From Fratercula arctica (taxonomy: Eukaryota > Chordata > Aves > Charadriiformes > Alcidae), in NCBI GenBank assembly GCA_947846985.1, contig CANTUZ010000002.1:17003587-17067586 (forward strand): a stretch of 64,000 bases of DNA, written 5' to 3'. The position numbers and the translations under genes were made by a program. This document shows positions 52,920 through 64,000 of the stretch, piece by piece. The notes under the pieces are model-generated. The model did no database searches. It worked only from the letters and a program-made list of their open reading frames with translations, and was not told where the DNA came from. How positions within the stretch are numbered: position 1 is the first letter of the stretch; each line of letters starts with the position of its first letter.

Positions 52920-54166
52920 TTCCACAATACAAGCAGCACAGAGCTGTCAGCTCATTTAAGTCTTTAGTAGTTGCTACTTAAAAAAGATCAAAGTCAGTTT
53001 TAAATGAACAGGTGAGGTAACCTCCAGTTTTCCCTTTGCAATAATGTATTCTACAACATAACCAAATGCTAATATTTAGCTAAAGCTCTAAGTAAAAACA
53101 AAAACCTTGGGTCTGTCAGTAGCCAGGCATGCTCAACTCCACTTTCCCCAGGCAGAGGGACACTTCTTTCACATTTTAAGATGAGGCCATCCACATGTTC
53201 AACACACTTATATTCTTCAAGAGCTCAAAACTATAGTGGGGCATAGTGGTAATGCTGCAAATATAGATTTCAGTAGAGTCTGAAGGAACTCTTTATACCA
53301 GTGGGCTCCAGGCCTCGGAAGGCAGGCTTTCCAAATTAGCAAGAAGATTCTGCAGTGTGGCAAGTTGCAGGGGCAGATGAGCTGAAGGACCCCCACATGG
53401 CAGGCTTCTGGTCAGCTATTCCGCCAGGAACAGTGGCTTTGAATGCACTTCTGCCTGTGTTCTTATGGTCTAAACTATTCCAAATTAGACAGCCTTTAAG
53501 GCACATTATACTTCATTTATTTCCCCAGGCACTTGTGTTTAGGACAGTAAGAGAAATTTAAAGTCAAACATGTTAAGTTTACATTCCTGAATTGTCAACT
53601 GTTGGTATTACTAAAGTATATAGCTGCCTCTTTAAACTAAACTGCGTTTGTGATCAACTGTGAAATTAGATCAGCAGCACACAGCTAGATTGTTTTGCTG
53701 TTTCTGTGATGGATTTTTAGCATTGTATAAGTTCAAAAAAAAAAAGAGCGCTTTGCCTCTTTAATATTCACATCACTTAAGAAATGCTGCTTAATAGCAG
53801 GTTTGATTGTCTGTTGCCTGTTCTGCCACTAATTTACTCCCTTGCTTCATCTCTGTATCGCATGTCTTCCCATCTGAAGCTGGCAGAAGGAGAACAGTTA
53901 TTTTAACCTTCTTAGAAGGCCCTAAGAGCAACTAGGAGATGTACTACTACGCAACTAGGTACCAAACAGCAGGTTTGTGTCCTTCGGCATTGCTCCTCCG
54001 GTTCTGCCTTTTCACTTCACAGCTGGTAGAGCTGCTTCTCCAAATCCCACCTTCACACCAGTAGAAGTTAAAAAACCCTGAGAGGACTCAGCAGATTTTG
54101 CAGCCAATAGACCAGCCACGGGAGTATTGCCTATCATTCTGTGATTAGTTACTAGAAAACCTCCCA

Positions 54167-54191
54167 TCTCAAGACTGAAACAGTCTTGAGA
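54167..54191. repeat. Perfect 11-bp inverted repeat with 3-nt loop
   Basis: TCTCAAGACTG (54167-54177), AAA and CAGTCTTGAGA (54181-54191) form a tight hairpin with no mismatches. Confidence 0.93.
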
Positions 54192-57100
54192 AGGAGAACA
54201 TAAAGAAAAGAGAAACTCTTACACGGCATGTAGTTTCACAGCCTGACAGAAGAGGAGGGAGGCAGAAATAAGAGAAGAAAAGCTGCCATTATGTAACAGT
54301 ATAAGTGGCATTTTAAGAAAGCAAGGCTTGATTTACCAATTAAAAAAACCTTGTTGTTGCAAAAGTGAACATTTGACTGTTGCCTTTTAGTGCTGATTAA
54401 TATAAGCAAAGGATTTTCTGGTATTATTTACAAGTACTGAAGATTAGTAGATGAGAGCTCATAAACAGCTCTGAAAAACATGTATCAGTTTCACTCAACT
54501 ATGATGGATTTGTTCAGAGTTTTGCTGTACTGTGAAACTGGTAAACATTGTGGCATATATTTGTAGGTAGATATTCTAGATATAACTTACTCATTTAGAG
54601 CCTGCAAGAGTAAGGGAGTTTTAAGATGCAAGTTCTTGCTGCCATTAACATTACATAATTAAATTAAGCATGCAATAAAGACACTACAGTTGGATACATA
54701 GGCTTCTGGATGCAGGCTGGTGACGCTCAGGTATTTAAGTGCAACATCCAAAGAAGCAGAGTATGACAGGTTGTGATGGGAAAGGGGAAGGTGAACAAAT
54801 CGGTGGGGAACTCACACAAAAAAGCACACCATGCTGCTCTGCCTGTCTGAGATTCTGAGCAAAATTATCTTGGCAGTGCTGAACAAAGGCTCTAAACCTA
54901 TTCCTTAAAGCAGCAAGAGATGACGATGACAGTAGGTTCCCCAGAATTACTCTCCTAGAGCAGTTACTGGTAGCACTAAGTAGACTGGAGGCGGAAAATG
55001 TCTCTCTCCAACACATGCAAAACTTGAAAGGATGCAGCTAACAAGGAATGAAAGCCATTACTGAAACCCTATCAGACTGCTTCCTAACCCCAAATACCTC
55101 TTCTGCCCTCCTGCCAGTGGCTACTGCCTCCATAGCACTGACAGATAACGCGGGCAAACGTCCAGGCCTCCGCTGCTACATTTTAAAATTACTCTGCCGG
55201 GCTGGAGCCTGTTAGTTCCAGATCATGTGCTGGGCTGTAACCTGTGAGCCTGAGGACTCCTTCAGTTGTTTCTGTGATGGAAGCAGGAGCTCGCTCTGGG
55301 TGCTCATGGCCCACAGAGGAGCGGAGCAGTCGCTCCTCTTCAGCCAGCTCAGCTCGCCTGGGTCAGGCAAGAGAAGCAGCGCCCTGCTCTCCCCAGGGCA
55401 CTCCTTTCTCCTCTCTTCCACAGTGGATTGAAATAACTCAATTCCCCTTTAAAAAACACAAACCCAAAATCCATCCAGCTCATCAGCAAGTCTTTGTGTG
55501 AAAGTGTTTTAAATCTGAAAATTGTGTGCTGAGTAAAGCACATTTGTTTTCAAGCAGAATGAACAGGTTTTTAAGCACTTACCCACTAAGCTATGAAAAG
55601 AGAAAGTAAACACTGAAATGTGTGGAAGAAGCTGAAGGGAACTGCAGATTTAACACTGAGAACACCAAGTTTCAAAGTTTAGTTTAAAAAATAAAAAAGC
55701 TCACTCACTTTCAAAATGAATCAGTTAAAAAAAAAAAAGATTTCCTTGTTGCTTAATGCTGCTTTTAATCTCTGAAGTTAATGAGAGCGAGTTATATCCT
55801 AGTTTGGAAGCCCTTAAAACCTAAGAAACCCTCACTTAACAATAAACTTTGCAACATATGATTAAAAAGTAAACAGAAAAAATACCAAACAAGTGCACAT
55901 GTGAGGTGGAAAATATTGGCCAAAGTGTCAGATTAGGAAGTGCTCGCCCCCGAGGTGCAGGGGCTTCAGAGCCGCGCTAAGCCGTTTCGGGCAAAGCCTC
56001 AGAAGGCACAGGGTAAATCTACACAAGCTGAAAACCCGCAAGTCGGAGAGAAATTTCCCACAAGCCTCGTGTGAAAGACTGCCTCCTTATACTCAAGTCT
56101 TTGAATAGTGCTTTTCTTCTGAAACAAAGTGTATGAGGTACAGCGAACAAACTGTAAAGGTAACTAGGCCTTTTGTCATATAGTTCCTCCACCCACTTGT
56201 ACTTTACCACACAATAGCTCGTTTACAGATTCAGACCACTTCAGCTCCACACAGAAACAATCCTGTATTGTGAAGTGAATCTACCACTGGAGTAAAAACT
56301 AAAAATACTGCAAAAAGTCTATAACAATCATTTAGTAGAACTCTATGGTTCTTCCCTTAGAGACAAAGGCTTTCCCAATTTGAACGGGTAATAACAGACT
56401 TAGTCACTCCTTACTTCAGTATGACTAACAGCCTGCAAAAGCAAAAAATACATATGTACCGTACAGTATATTAAGCGGTTCATCTCTTAAAATAAAATGA
56501 TGATTTGCAGTGAAGCAAAAGCAGTTGTAGTATAAAAATCCATGCTATTTCCTGTCCCATCTCCACTGGGGAGAACAAAGCACTATGTAACACAGCCCCA
56601 TTTCTGCATGTGCTACCCAAGACAAGCTATACGGGTTTGTTTACATCAGTGGATAGGTGCAGCAGCTACAAAATAGCTATGGGGAGAACAAATAGCAGAT
56701 CACATGGATCAACCAGCAATCTGCCTAGTCAGCCATACACTAATGCAAGTAAATCATGGGAGACCAGCTAGGTTGTTGGGAAAGTCTGGAAGAAAAGACG
56801 GATAGCCTACCTACACTCTACTTGCACTTTCACCTCATAGAGAATAGTTACTCCATCCCCCACAAGCCACTATAATAGAATAAAGATAAACGCAGGGATT
56901 ATGCCAAGTTGACCCCAGGCTTTGTTCTTTCCCTCCAAGCACATTCAGTGAAAAGGTCTAAACACACATCTGATTTGACAAGCATTCAGATTCACAAAGA
57001 ACGTGGTGAAAGTGAAATCATACTTGGGGCATTCATAGGTCCCTATGTCAAAGGTCATTCAGCAGCGTTTCAGCTGCTGCTTGCTAGGATTTAAAACGAA

Positions 57101-58229
57101 CTAGTTTAAACCTCCATTGCCACAGACACCAACATATAGTTTGTGCCAGTCAAGAATATTTTATAGCGTGCTTATCAAAACTTAGCTCAGAGATAATATA
57201 AATGTCTGGACAAACATTTAATCCTCACAACTGGCACCATCTCATCTAGAAAAGACAAATAATTTTCCTTTTTAGCCAGATTCTTGATGTCAACTCGCGT
57301 AACTCGTGCAGAATACTGAATTATTATTAGAAAGAAAGTCTGAACAAAGCATTTATGTGCCTACCCCCTTTAAAAAAACCTCATTTTTTTCTACCTAACT
57401 AAAGGTTGATCAGTTGATTCAAGCAGAAAAAAAAAAAGTCACATTTAAATCACTTAGCTAAGCCAGAGAACTCAGAAAGCTTTATTAAATAACTTTTCAT
57501 TGATTTTCTCAGTTTATCAAATATTATTCGAGTCTTCCAGCCTTCATTTAGGATGTTTAAAGAAGGTGCATTAGAAACTAGCTTGAAACAGTAGCAGTCT
57601 GGGCAGCTTCAGGGCTATGAAAAGTGGGGGAGCAGCAACTGAAAACCCGCTGAGAAATAACAGCAATGCAGGAAAACAAATGTATTCTTCCAAAGCCTTT
57701 GTGAAGCGCACTCTCAGCTACAGGCAGCACAGTGGTAAGCCCAGCTGTCGATTCAGCAAGCTGCAAGACTGTCACTCCAAAACAGGTCACAGTTCAGCAA
57801 ACAAGTTGTTATTTGTTTTTACTGCTGATGAAGAGGTCTACTTGCTAAAAAGCTGCATTTCTGAGGCAATGTTTTTCTAGGAGCAACTACATGTCTTTAC
57901 GTATTACATATAATATAGCATGTTGCCACCAGTAAACATCAGTAGACTTTTTTACTGGAGAAAATCTCAAACCTCACTTTATTACAGGAGGTGGTTTCAC
58001 ATAAGGATGCTGGTTTGCCATAGCTGGCAAGCAAGACAGGTTTCTGTCACTTTGTTAGCAACCTAGACTTCCCCAAAGTTGAATGGCAGGGCATCAACAT
58101 CTCCTACCACTACTCCTAGCTCCTATGCTGAGGCATTTTGAGTGCATCTGTCAAAAAGCAGCCTCTATTCCTTGAGGTTTCCAACAAAGGCACACAATTT
58201 GGTAACGAAAGACACAGGACCCACAACTG

Positions 58230-58250
58230 GCTACTTCTCAAGGAAGTAGC
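58230..58250. repeat. Perfect 8-bp inverted repeat with 5-nt loop
   Basis: GCTACTTC (58230-58237) and GAAGTAGC (58243-58250) pair around TCAAG. It is a short hairpin with no sign of a function. Confidence 0.85.
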
Positions 58251-58701
58251 AAAACGGCCCGTGTTTAGTGGGATGTATGCCATTAGCTGACAGGAATTAG
58301 TTGCGTTACATGCTCTCATCTCATACACTCAGGCATCAATTTAAATAACCTCTGGGCAGAAGACAGCCTTTATCCTTTTGACAAATGGGAAAGAAAAAAA
58401 AAAAACTCTCAAAGAAGCACAAAACACGCTTGTTCTTTTTGGCTAAGGAAATGGGCCCTCTCAAACCTCCAGATGCCCAATAGGACTTCATCTGCACCCT
58501 TCCCCCATGAATAACTAAGAATCCAATTTCAATAGAAGATTGACATCATCTCAAAGACTGAATATTTTGTTCCAGAGCTTCCATGCCTAAATGGAAACCC
58601 ATATGTAACAGGCTTTCCACGAGTGACCCGCTTGCAGAAATGGAGAAAAACATCAAAAATAAGGACATGATTCTAAAGGGTTTGGGACAGGAGAGATGAC
58701 T

Positions 58702-58717
58702 AAAAAAAAAAAAAAAA
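58702..58717. repeat. 16-A homopolymer
   Basis: Sixteen uninterrupted A residues with no recognisable body upstream. Confidence 0.9.
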
Positions 58718-59027
58718 CTTGTTCTTCCTCACATGTTACTACCAGGATAACAACACAGACATCACAAGGCAAGGCAGGCCTCGCTTCTCTCCAGATCCCT
58801 TCTGTCCCCCAGTGGGAACAAAGCACATTGCTTTCCTAATGACTGGCAAGTCGTGTTCAGGATAGTACGGAAATCCCTCCTGTTCTATCATGCTGCATTA
58901 AGACAACAGATTTGTCATGTTGGTGCAGTTGCTTATTAGTTTTAGAATATTCTGAATTTTATAGATGGCTGTGATGGCTACCAGGTACTTTAGGAAACTG
59001 TGAGGTACAGAGGAATAAGATTGAATT

Positions 59028-59066
59028 AAAAAAAAAAAAAAAAAACACAAAACAACCAACCACACA
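59028..59066. repeat. Pure A/C tract starting with an 18-A run
   Basis: There are 39 bases of only A and C: 18 A residues (59028-59045), then CACAAAACAACCAACC and CACACA. The layout matches the tract at 7827, a long A-run followed on its 3' side by C-punctuated A-runs. Confidence 0.9.
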
Positions 59067-60268
59067 TCAGAGGTATTGATTAGATATCATCAACAGCATC
59101 CAAGGCAGTAATATCAACGTGGTTTTGGCTGTGTGGTTTTCCAGAACACCCTTATGAATCAAAAGGAAATCTAAGGGCAAGCACATGTGAATGAATCCAA
59201 TTTTGAACACATACTTCCTCCAAAATAGAGCTTGACACTCCTTGTTGTCTTACACTACAGGCTGATCTGATGCAAGTCTTTGCAAGTTACCCAGATTTAA
59301 GAGTTCCTGACTATAACAGACAGTGTCCACTGCAGTACTCTGCTATAGTCACATAGGTTCTGCAGAACTGCATGAATTGCTGCAAGAAACTTAAACCACC
59401 TATTATTACAGCAGAGATAATCACAAGCCTTATTTAAGCTCAAAAACATTTATTTGACTTTTTTGTTGGGTTTGAGTTTTTTGGTAGCGGTTTCTTCCTT
59501 TCTCTAAAATAGTCTTGCTTGGAAGAGGAGGAGGGGGAAGAAAGGAGATGAAAATACTCTATGGCTCTACATATCTTAAAATCTTTAAGTTCTTGGACAG
59601 CTGGATGAGATAGCATGACAGAGTTCACTACCTCATCCAGGAGGGAGAGCAACATCGTAATGACACCGTTAGCTTCCCATAAGAACTACTTGATTTTAAG
59701 ATAAGGAAAAAACACAAGTCTTTTTAACATCTGTCTCTGAAGCACATCTAAGACACTCTTCTTTCTACTCACAGAAAAGAAACCCCACAAAACTGGAGTC
59801 ACCAGGATTCACATAGGGTTTACAACACACAGAAAAGATGGAAACAAACAGTATCTTGGATAACAAAACCACATACTCTAATTCTTCTACTGCAGAAACA
59901 CACATCTGTTCTACCTATGGAAAACAGCAGACAAAACTGAGGTAACTACATGGTTCTGGGAGGAACTAGGGAACAACAGCAAATCCCTGTAAAACCTACG
60001 AGTTTCCACATATTAACAGCACTGCATTTGTCAAAGCTTAAGGCAAGGGTTGGCCATCAGGTCTCAAGAAAGCAGAACTGGGGGAGGATACAAGGCGGCA
60101 TCTTGCAGGCCTGTATCCTCCAGGTATCTCATTTTGTGTCAATAACTCCATCTTCATCTGTACAAGGTCTTCTGTAATTTCATAGTTATACATTAGATAC
60201 TTTACAGAGAAGACATTAAGATCCTGCCTCCCTCTCCTCACTACAATAAGCAACAACAGACAAAAGTT

Positions 60269-60289
60269 TCAAAGTACGTTGTACTTTGA
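60269..60289. repeat. Perfect 9-bp inverted repeat with 3-nt loop
   Basis: TCAAAGTAC (60269-60277) and GTACTTTGA (60281-60289) pair around GTT. Confidence 0.9.
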
Positions 60290-61789
60290 GTTAAATCTAG
60301 TGATAAATATTGCAAATTTTAAACACCTTTTAACACCTGAAAATATGAAATTCCAGGTTTGAGATTTCTCCCCTACACCACCTCAGGCACTCCATAGCTC
60401 TGTGACTGGTGTCCATAACTGTCATGTCCTAAACTCAGTATTCGAACTCTGCTACGCTAGTACTTGCCAATGAGAAATAACAAAGCGATATTAAGTATCA
60501 ACCCTAAAGCTGTTAAAACTGAAAGATAATCCTGTTTATTAGTATCAGGACTATATTTTACTAGCGTATTTTCAAATATAGAACCTCGACTACACCAGTC
60601 AACTAAATGTTTATTTTCAAACTAGCAGGTTCAAGACCCAGTTAAAGTTCTCAAAAATTCCTGGTTACAGCAAATTTGCCCAAAAGGGATATTTGGAAAT
60701 GGTCTACAACTTGGTCAGACAGACTGACATACCATATCATTTGCCACTGATTAAAAGCAATCATGCAACTTTAGAAAGCGAGAACTGTAAGTTCCTCCCC
60801 CTCCTCAGGGTATACCCCGTCACAAGACTTTTTATGGAGGTTTGGAATATTTTAGCACAGATTCTTTCATACCTGCAAAGTTTCCTCATACATGGTATTT
60901 TAACCAGCTACTTGACTGTTATAGCCAAAATACTACAGAAGACAGCAAGTAAAACTATCTGCCAAAAGAATAATTTTTCTCTATTATCTAAATACCTTTA
61001 AGACAATGAAAACTGTATTTCCTATGTTTCTCCTTCTGGTTAAGTAAAGCTTGGAACTGTTTTACCACTTTGTATTCAGTATTCTGCAACTTCCTAAATC
61101 TGTCCTGAAAACCAGCCATGGCACAACAGTAGTCATGTCAGGCCAAGGCAGCAATACCTTTTTCTCAGTATGATTATAAAGTCACATAAGAGACAAGAAT
61201 AGTTCTACCTTTTTTAAATTCATATTCATAAATGCAACCTCCCTAAGCTGCATTACCGTGCAATATACTGCTTTCAGCAGTGCCAATTAAGTTACAGATG
61301 TTGAAAGATCTGTAAAATGTGTAGCTACCTCCTTCCCCCATAAAAGAGTTGACTTTCTTATTTTTACTCAAACGTCTTTGCATTACCTACCAGTGACTAC
61401 CTTCCTTCCCACCTGTGACTGCAGAAACTAGTGGCTTCCTACTGTAAACCACAGCAATCACATGAGCAAGGAAAGAGGAAAGGAGATGAGAAGAACCCCA
61501 CAGATCCTCTCTTAATAAACTAGCCTTGAATGTATTTTAGTTGTCACCATCTACAGACTAGCCACTGTCAGAGACAGTTAACTAAGCTTTTGTTTTATCG
61601 CCAGCTCTCTTCATAAGCAGCTACAGTCTTCAGCACCGTAAAAAGCTCATATGATCACAGAAACAATCCTGAACTGTAAAATAAAAATGCATGTAAAGTG
61701 AATTAATACTGCTGTCAAAGGAGCAGCATCTGTGGAACTCCATGGTACAATCGGTCTCAAAATCACTCTAATTTATTTCCTTCTTCATT

Positions 61790-61832
61790 GGGGGGGATGG
61801 GGGAGGGATGACTTTATTGGGGAGGGGAAGGG
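61790..61832 (+). other. G-quadruplex candidate
   Basis: Six G-tracts occur within 43 bases: G7, G5 and G3 separated by 2-nt and 1-nt loops, then an 11-nt spacer, then G4, G4 and G3 with 1-nt and 2-nt loops. Any four tracts satisfy the usual G3+ rule if the 11-nt spacer is counted as a long loop or bulge. In AT-rich surroundings this is a distinct structural candidate. Confidence 0.7.
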
Positions 61833-62538
61833 AGAGAAAGAAGTAAGCATGAAGTATACATTTTGAGGAGGGGTTTCCCTTACGGAAAATCAATCCAAGA
61901 GACTGGGGAAGAGTTAGTGTGTGAACTGCAGCTAAAAGGAGATCTTCAAGGGACATGGTCCATATAACAGGTGGAATATACATCCAGAACAGCCACAACG
62001 AGACTGGGTGGCAGCTGACAGAATGAGAAAAAAAATAACACACAGGTTACTCAAACAGTATTCCTATTTTATTTATTACAAGTTGTAATTTGTACATTTT
62101 GTTGCTAAAGCACAGATTTCCAGAGTCCACTTAGGTTGTATCCACAGTGACATATTGAACAGACTCCAATAAGTGACAGACAAACAAATACCAGTCAAGA
62201 GGTTTCTTTAAAATTAAAGATTTTAGGACAAGTTTTCCATGCTTTAATAATTCCTCCATATTCTACATACCAAATTGTTTTTATGCTGACTTGCCAGTTA
62301 GTTCGGAAGCCCATGTTTATCAGAAGCTGTCTTCATTTCCCAAGCAGATACAATCCAGAAAGATAGTCCATTTAGCATAAACGACAGTAGTGCACCTTTT
62401 TTGGGGGCAGAACACCTTTTAGAGCTCGCATGCCATAAAACAAAGAAAAAAAATCTTTTTGAAAGCTGTAACTGGAAGTCAGGAGGGTGAAAGCAGACAC
62501 TATTGCTTACAGATACAGTAAACTGCAGACAATTGAGA

Positions 62539-62592
62539 GGGTTGGTTGGGTTTGGGTTTTTTTTGGGGGGGTGGGGTTGGTTGTTTGTTTTT
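62539..62592 (+). repeat. Pure G/T tract and G-quadruplex candidate
   Basis: There are 54 bases of only G and T: GGGTTGGTTGGGTTTGGG, T8, G7, T, GGGG, TTGGTTG and T-runs. At least five G3+ tracts with short T loops make a quadruplex plausible. The units look telomere-like (TTGGG, TTTGGG), but there is no TTAGGG array. Confidence 0.85.
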
Positions 62593-63369
62593 AAAAAACA
62601 CCAGATTATTGCAGTGGGTAAGTATAGCTGTCAAAGCCTTGACAGGAATCCTAGCTATTTTTCCTGCTACTGCTTCTGCACACAGACTTGTGTCTCTACT
62701 TGATGCAACTCACTACAGCTTTGTACTTTATACCATCCTCCAACATCTGGATTCCCTCTGTCTCAGTCAGCCATGTTTCTGGCCCATTTTCCTTCAAATC
62801 TGTATTAGCACATCTTCCAAACGACTTCATAAACCCCACACACTCTGCAGGGCAGATTATGTAATCCTGTAACTAATCAAAACACTAGAAAAAAAAATTG
62901 AAACAAAAGAAAAAAAATAAATATACCTGCACGGTGAAAATGAAACTGAGCCATAGTGCTATTACTCCCTTCCTTCCCCAACACATATATAGCAAGCAGG
63001 AACAGCAAGTAGTAGTACACCATTCATTCAGCTCATCTGTATTTTCCTGCTAGAAGGATCTTCAGCACTACTCTGCAAAGCACCTAGGAATACTTTTGAC
63101 AGTTGAAAAAAAATTAAGTTTATTTTACGCCCATTAATGTGATCATAAACCAAAGGCTACTCTTTCCATCTCCTCAATACAGATATCCTCCATGGCAGCC
63201 TTGTCATTTTTTGCTTTATAATGGAGTCATTTTATTGTATGCAAGAAGCCTCAGGCATTTTGTGCAGCCCATTACTCTTTGTAGCCCACATTCAGATGGC
63301 TAATCTGCTATCAGCCAGAAGCTTGACAGACAAAAGGAAAAGGCAGGAAAACAGCACAGCACACACGGT

Positions 63370-63381
63370 TGCGCAAGCGCA
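63370..63381. promoter_or_regulatory. NRF-1-like GC palindrome (tentative)
   Basis: TGCGCAAGCGCA differs from the NRF-1 consensus YGCGCAYGCGCR at one central base and contains two of the few CpGs nearby. It lies inside a short CA-rich patch with no promoter layout around it. It may be a chance match. Confidence 0.2.
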
Positions 63382-64000
63382 CACACACTTCAGCTACAAA
63401 GTGCTTCGACAGTAGACCCAAGAACCAACAAGACACACACTTGATTGTAGTCCTACTTAATGCTTCTGTGGTTGAAGGAAGACATACGAGTTCTTTAAAG
63501 GTATACAGGCTGGGGAAGACATTTAAAAAAAAGAAAAAGAAGAAGCTTAAGTAGGATGCCTATTAAGAAACATTAAGGCACAAACCTGGAAGGCTTTACT
63601 TACTAAGTGAGCATCTTGGAACTTGAAAAAAAAAAAAAATAAATCACAAACATCTTTCTGTTCTAGAGATTTGCTATACAAGACCTTCAAAATGCTTAAG
63701 AAAATACTGGCAAAAGTTAGAAAGGCGAAATAAGGGCTACATATAAGCCATTATAAACTATTAGAACAAGAGATTGGGCAAGTTTTCAATTTCATGATTT
63801 CTGTTTTCTTACCTGCTCAGAAAAGAACTCTGATGTTTTTAAGAAGTTGTATATTCTTTCCTGTATCCCAAACTATTTCGACACAATACGCATGCAAATC
63901 ACTTCACTGCATTTGTTTTTGCATATCATACTGCATAAGAAGGAGCTTTTTAATTATTTTCTTTAAAGAGCTTGGGACAATTAAATGGAGAAGGCTTGAC

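Larger units (their letters stand above)
50467..64000. other. Anonymous AT-rich noncoding DNA
   Basis: No host gene is recognised in the last 13.5 kb. It contains several perfect hairpins, homopolymer A-runs, two G-quadruplex candidates and A/C or G/T tracts. GC rises somewhat at 55080-55440, and a small CpG cluster lies at 55945-55992. Neither shows a promoter layout or an exon I can support. Open frames reach 108 codons, with no recognised domain. Confidence 0.55.

Noticed and set aside
1..64000. CRISPR arrays, operons, phage or plasmid genes
   Set aside because: No regularly spaced direct repeats, no packed same-strand genes and no prokaryotic signals were seen. The CR1 copies point to an avian nuclear genome.

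Overview
The window is noncoding vertebrate DNA and almost certainly comes from a bird. The main evidence is five copies or fragments of the CR1 (chicken repeat 1) LINE. They carry the characteristic avian 3' end: ATTCTATGATTCTATGA-type octamers next to a conserved GGTTGGAAGGGACCTT block, read on either strand. The background is AT-rich and CpG-poor. Open frames are short and scattered, with no operon-like packing and no ribosome-binding-site pattern. I find no host protein-coding gene, tRNA, rRNA, CRISPR array or recognisable small RNA. The region reads as intergenic DNA or the inside of a very large intron, and the sequence alone cannot decide between them.

Layout. 1-17 kb: anonymous AT-rich DNA with a CR1 tail at 143-249, pure G/T or A/C tracts, a 28-nt hairpin near 11.73 kb and a roughly 800-bp purine-rich tract at 13.34-14.14 kb. 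17.3-18.1 kb: an old, frameshifted LINE reverse-transcriptase relic on the minus strand, recognisable from fragments of the RT core, with a younger plus-strand CR1 tail beside it. 18.1-28.9 kb: anonymous. 28.93-29.66 kb: the best-preserved element, a 5'-truncated minus-strand CR1 whose last 195 codons are open. 29.7-50.4 kb: anonymous DNA with short tandem duplications, A/C-rich tracts and a CR1 scrap at 39.42 kb. 50.4-64 kb: a CR1 end joined to a small palindrome, several perfect hairpins, two G-quadruplex candidates and more A/C or G/T tracts.

No genes work together here. Apart from the CR1 frame, the open frames are no longer than chance would give. By my own rough estimate, assuming about 6-7% stop codons per codon in AT-rich random DNA, the longest frame in six frames of 64 kb should be about 130-150 codons. 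The longest non-repeat frame is 146.

I did not find an undescribed biological system. The points most worth a second look are the recurrent strand-asymmetric A/C-only tracts, the LINE relic with a later CR1 next to it, the purine-skewed block, and the G-quadruplex candidates near 61.8 and 62.55 kb.
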